The notes under the pieces were generated by a model. That model searched no databases. It saw only the letters and a list, made by a program, of their open reading frames with translations, and had not been told where the DNA came from. From Pseudomonadota bacterium (GTDB lineage: Bacteria; Desulfobacterota; Syntrophia; Syntrophales; UBA5619), in contig JAHJXP010000107.1 of the NCBI GenBank assembly GCA_018827585.1, forward strand, positions 1 to 21,847: a DNA stretch of 21,847 bases, written 5' to 3'. Made by a program: the position numbers and the translations under genes. Shown here one piece after another: positions 20,282-21,847 of the stretch; position 1 is the stretch's first letter, and every line of letters begins with the position of its first letter.

Positions 20282-21484
20282 ATGATGGGTCCATACAAGG
20301 CCGTCCGGGTGACGGAGGATGTCTGGTGGGTAGGCGCCATCGATTGGAACATCAGGGATTTCCACGGTTATACGACCCGAAGGGGAAGCACCTACAACGC
20401 CTACCTCGTTATGGCGGACAAGATCACGCTCATCGATACGGTGAAGGCCCCCTTCCTGGAGGAAATGATCGCCCGCATCGCCTCCGTGGTCGAACCGGCG
20501 AAGATCGACTACATCGTTTCCAATCACTCGGAGATGGACCACTCGGGGTGCCTTCCCGAGATCATCGCGGCCGTGAAGCCGGAAAAGGTCTTCGCCTCGG
20601 CCGTAGGGACCAGGACCCTCAGGGAGCTGTTTCCGCTTGACCGGGAGCTTGTCCCCGTCAGGGACGGAGAGACGCTCAGTCTCGGCAACCGGACCCTCAC
20701 GTTCATGGAGACCAGGATGCTCCACTGGCCCGACAGCATGTTCGCCTACCTCAACGAAGAGCAACTCCTCTTTTCCCAGGACGCCTTCGGGATGCACCTG
20801 GCCTCCCTGGAGAGGTTCGACGACGAGCTCGATCCGGCGGTTTTGGCCTATGAGGCGGCGACCTATTATGCGAACATACTGCTTCCCTATTCGCCGCTGG
20901 TCTTGAAGCTCCTGGAGAAGGTCGCGGCCGCCGGCCTTTCCTTCCGGTTGATCGCCCCGGATCACGGGCCGATCTGGCGGAAGGACATGGCAGGGATCGT
21001 CGAGCGCTACCGGAAATGGGCCGCGCAGAAGCCGACGGCCAAGGCAGTGGTCTTTTATGCGACGATGTGGCATAGCACGGAAAAGATGGCCCGGGCGATC
21101 AGCGAGGGGCTTGCCGCGGGCGGCCTCCACGTAAAGCTGCTGTCGATGGACAAGGCGCACAGGAGCGATGTGGCCTACGAAATACTTGATGCCGGGGCGA
21201 TCGCCGTCGGCTCGCCGACCCTCAACAACCACCTGCTGCCGAACATGGCGGACATCCTGACGTATCTAAGGGGTCTCAAGCCAAGGAACCTCGTCGGCGC
21301 CGCCTTCGGGTCGTACGGCTGGAGCGGCGAGGCGGTGAAGGAGATCGAAGAGATCCTCGCGTCGATGAAGATAGAGCCGGCGGGGGAGGGGATCAGTGTG
21401 AAGAACGTCCCCGACGGCGGGGTTCTGCTGCGGTGCTACGAACTGGGTTTGAAGATGGCGGAGATGGTCGGGGCGCGCCTGTAG
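20282..21484 (+). CDS. fprA: Flavodiiron protein (A-type flavoprotein, FprA/ROO)
   Basis: The 400-residue class A flavodiiron protein has an N-terminal metallo-beta-lactamase-like domain with the diiron ligands H82-x-E84-x-D86 (NHSEMDHSG), H148, D167 and H228, all kept. A C-terminal flavodoxin domain from about residue 254 has the FMN phosphate loop near 259-266 (YATMWHST). Such proteins reduce O2 to water, or NO to N2O, in the cytoplasm of anaerobes using electrons from rubredoxin. The start at 20282 has GGAGG 8 bases upstream and is 18 bases after iorB. The rubredoxin gene follows 79 bases downstream, giving the classic ROO-rubredoxin pair, which can shield the oxygen-sensitive IorAB. Confidence 0.95.
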   Translation: MMGPYKAVRVTEDVWWVGAIDWNIRDFHGYTTRRGSTYNAYLVMADKITLIDTVKAPFLEEMIARIASVVEPAKIDYIVSNHSEMDHSGCLPEIIAAVKPEKVFASAVGTRTLRELFPLDRELVPVRDGETLSLGNRTLTFMETRMLHWPDSMFAYLNEEQLLFSQDAFGMHLASLERFDDELDPAVLAYEAATYYANILLPYSPLVLKLLEKVAAAGLSFRLIAPDHGPIWRKDMAGIVERYRKWAAQKPTAKAVVFYATMWHSTEKMARAISEGLAAGGLHVKLLSMDKAHRSDVAYEILDAGAIAVGSPTLNNHLLPNMADILTYLRGLKPRNLVGAAFGSYGWSGEAVKEIEEILASMKIEPAGEGISVKNVPDGGVLLRCYELGLKMAEMVGARL

Positions 21485-21563
21485 ACAGATGGCGGGCGGC
21501 GGGAACTGCCTGCCCGGGGCGGACTTCGGGGAAGGGTTAATCATACGGAGAAAGGACGGGGAT

Positions 21564-21725
21564 ATGGAAAGATATGTATGCAGCGTCTGCGGTTATGTCT
21601 ATGACCCGGCGGTCGGAGATCCCGATGCGGGGATCCGCAAGGGGGTCTCTTTTCAAGACCTTCCCGAGGATTGGGTCTGCCCGGTCTGCGGCGCGAAACA
21701 GGATCAATTCCGAACGTTCAATTAA
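21564..21725 (+). CDS. Rubredoxin
   Basis: The 53-residue protein has the one-iron site C6-x2-C9-G and C39-P-x-C42-G, with the expected YVYDPAVGDPDAGI (11-24) and DLPEDWVCPVCG (32-43). I start at ATG 21564 because AAGGA lies about 8 bases upstream and the product then has standard rubredoxin length; a frame opening at 21489 adds 25 residues with no rubredoxin character. It is the likely electron donor to the flavodiiron protein encoded just before it. Confidence 0.96.
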   Translation: MERYVCSVCGYVYDPAVGDPDAGIRKGVSFQDLPEDWVCPVCGAKQDQFRTFN

Positions 21726-21736
21726 GCATTGGCGCT

Positions 21737-21847
21737 CTCGTAAAAAGTCGCATAAGCCTTGAATTTGGGACGGCTTCGTAAAAAGCTCTGCAGGCAAGGC
21801 GCGCGAACCCTGAGGAGTGAGGCGTACTTTAGCGTACGCTGCAACGA
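21737..21847. repeat. Dispersed intergenic repeat (right edge, cut by the window end)
   Basis: Downstream of rubredoxin, CTCGTAAAAAGTCG (21737-21750) and ACGGCTTCGTAAAAAG (21770-21785) repeat the GTAAAAAG core found at 13-28. Further on, GCGTAC (21822-21827) and GTACGC (21834-21839) form a 6-bp hairpin with a 6-base loop. From general knowledge this looks like a long intergenic repeat of Desulfobacterota genomes, with related ends in inverted orientation; its other end is outside the window. Confidence 0.55.

Noticed and set aside
19118..21232. A 704-residue minus-strand open frame
   Set aside because: It is antisense to iorA, iorB and the flavodiiron gene, rich in Arg, Asp, Gly and His, and has no recognisable domain.
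1..21847. CRISPR array, transposase or intact prophage genes
   Set aside because: I saw no regularly spaced direct repeats and no transposase or phage protein motifs on either strand.

Overview
The window looks like a piece of a GC-rich, strictly anaerobic bacterial chromosome, most likely a syntrophic or sulfate-reducing Desulfobacterota (Syntrophales-like) organism. The lineage is an inference. It rests on the many Fe-S proteins, an indolepyruvate:ferredoxin oxidoreductase (IorAB), a flavodiiron protein with rubredoxin, a CO-dehydrogenase-like protein with a CooF-like partner, a tripartite tricarboxylate (TTT) transporter, and dispersed repeats carrying a GTAAAAAG core at both ends of the window.

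Layout. (1) Positions 145-10744 hold eleven genes, all on the minus strand and closely spaced: a GntR/FadR-type regulator, tctC, tctB, tctA, a CooF-like four-cluster ferredoxin, a degenerate CooS-like protein, a FAD/NAD(P) oxidoreductase, a ferredoxin with an unrecognised C-terminal domain, an unrecognised 216-residue protein with a Cys/His-rich end, a sugar-phosphate isomerase-like TIM barrel, and a TauE/SafE-type exporter. A minus-strand promoter with a FadR-like operator precedes the regulator. (2) Positions 11017-15639, also minus strand, hold an IclR regulator, an enolase paralog with altered active-site residues, a MOFRL-type glycerate 2-kinase and a D-2-hydroxyacid dehydrogenase. On paper this links hydroxypyruvate or glyoxylate reduction, glycerate phosphorylation and 2-phosphoglycerate dehydration. 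A good promoter with an overlapping palindrome lies upstream. (3) Positions 15640-16551 have no protein gene that I recognise. They contain a tRNA-Asn(GTT) on the minus strand with its terminator and promoter, a terminator-like hairpin on the plus strand, and a plus-strand promoter. (4) Positions 16552-21725 on the plus strand hold an FrhB/FdhB-like Fe-S flavoprotein, iorA, iorB, a flavodiiron protein and rubredoxin, with ATGA overlaps joining the first three.

How they may work together. Block 1 resembles a substrate-inducible uptake operon: the TctC periplasmic protein captures a carboxylate, TctAB imports it, and a five-gene redox module acts on it or handles its electrons. Three of the redox genes reproduce the known CooF-CooS-oxidoreductase arrangement, but the CooS-like subunit appears to lack half of its C-cluster ligands, so CO oxidation is unlikely. 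This is the strongest candidate for an undescribed system here. Block 2 looks like a three-carbon acid module with an enolase of uncertain substrate. Block 4 oxidises aryl-pyruvates to aryl-acetyl-CoA with ferredoxin reduction, perhaps linked to another carrier through the FrhB-like protein, with an O2/NO-scavenging pair alongside. Several strong intergenic hairpins (8795-8826, 13499-13537, 1881-1919, 10959-10980, 37-92) lie between or after genes and probably set mRNA stability or termination.
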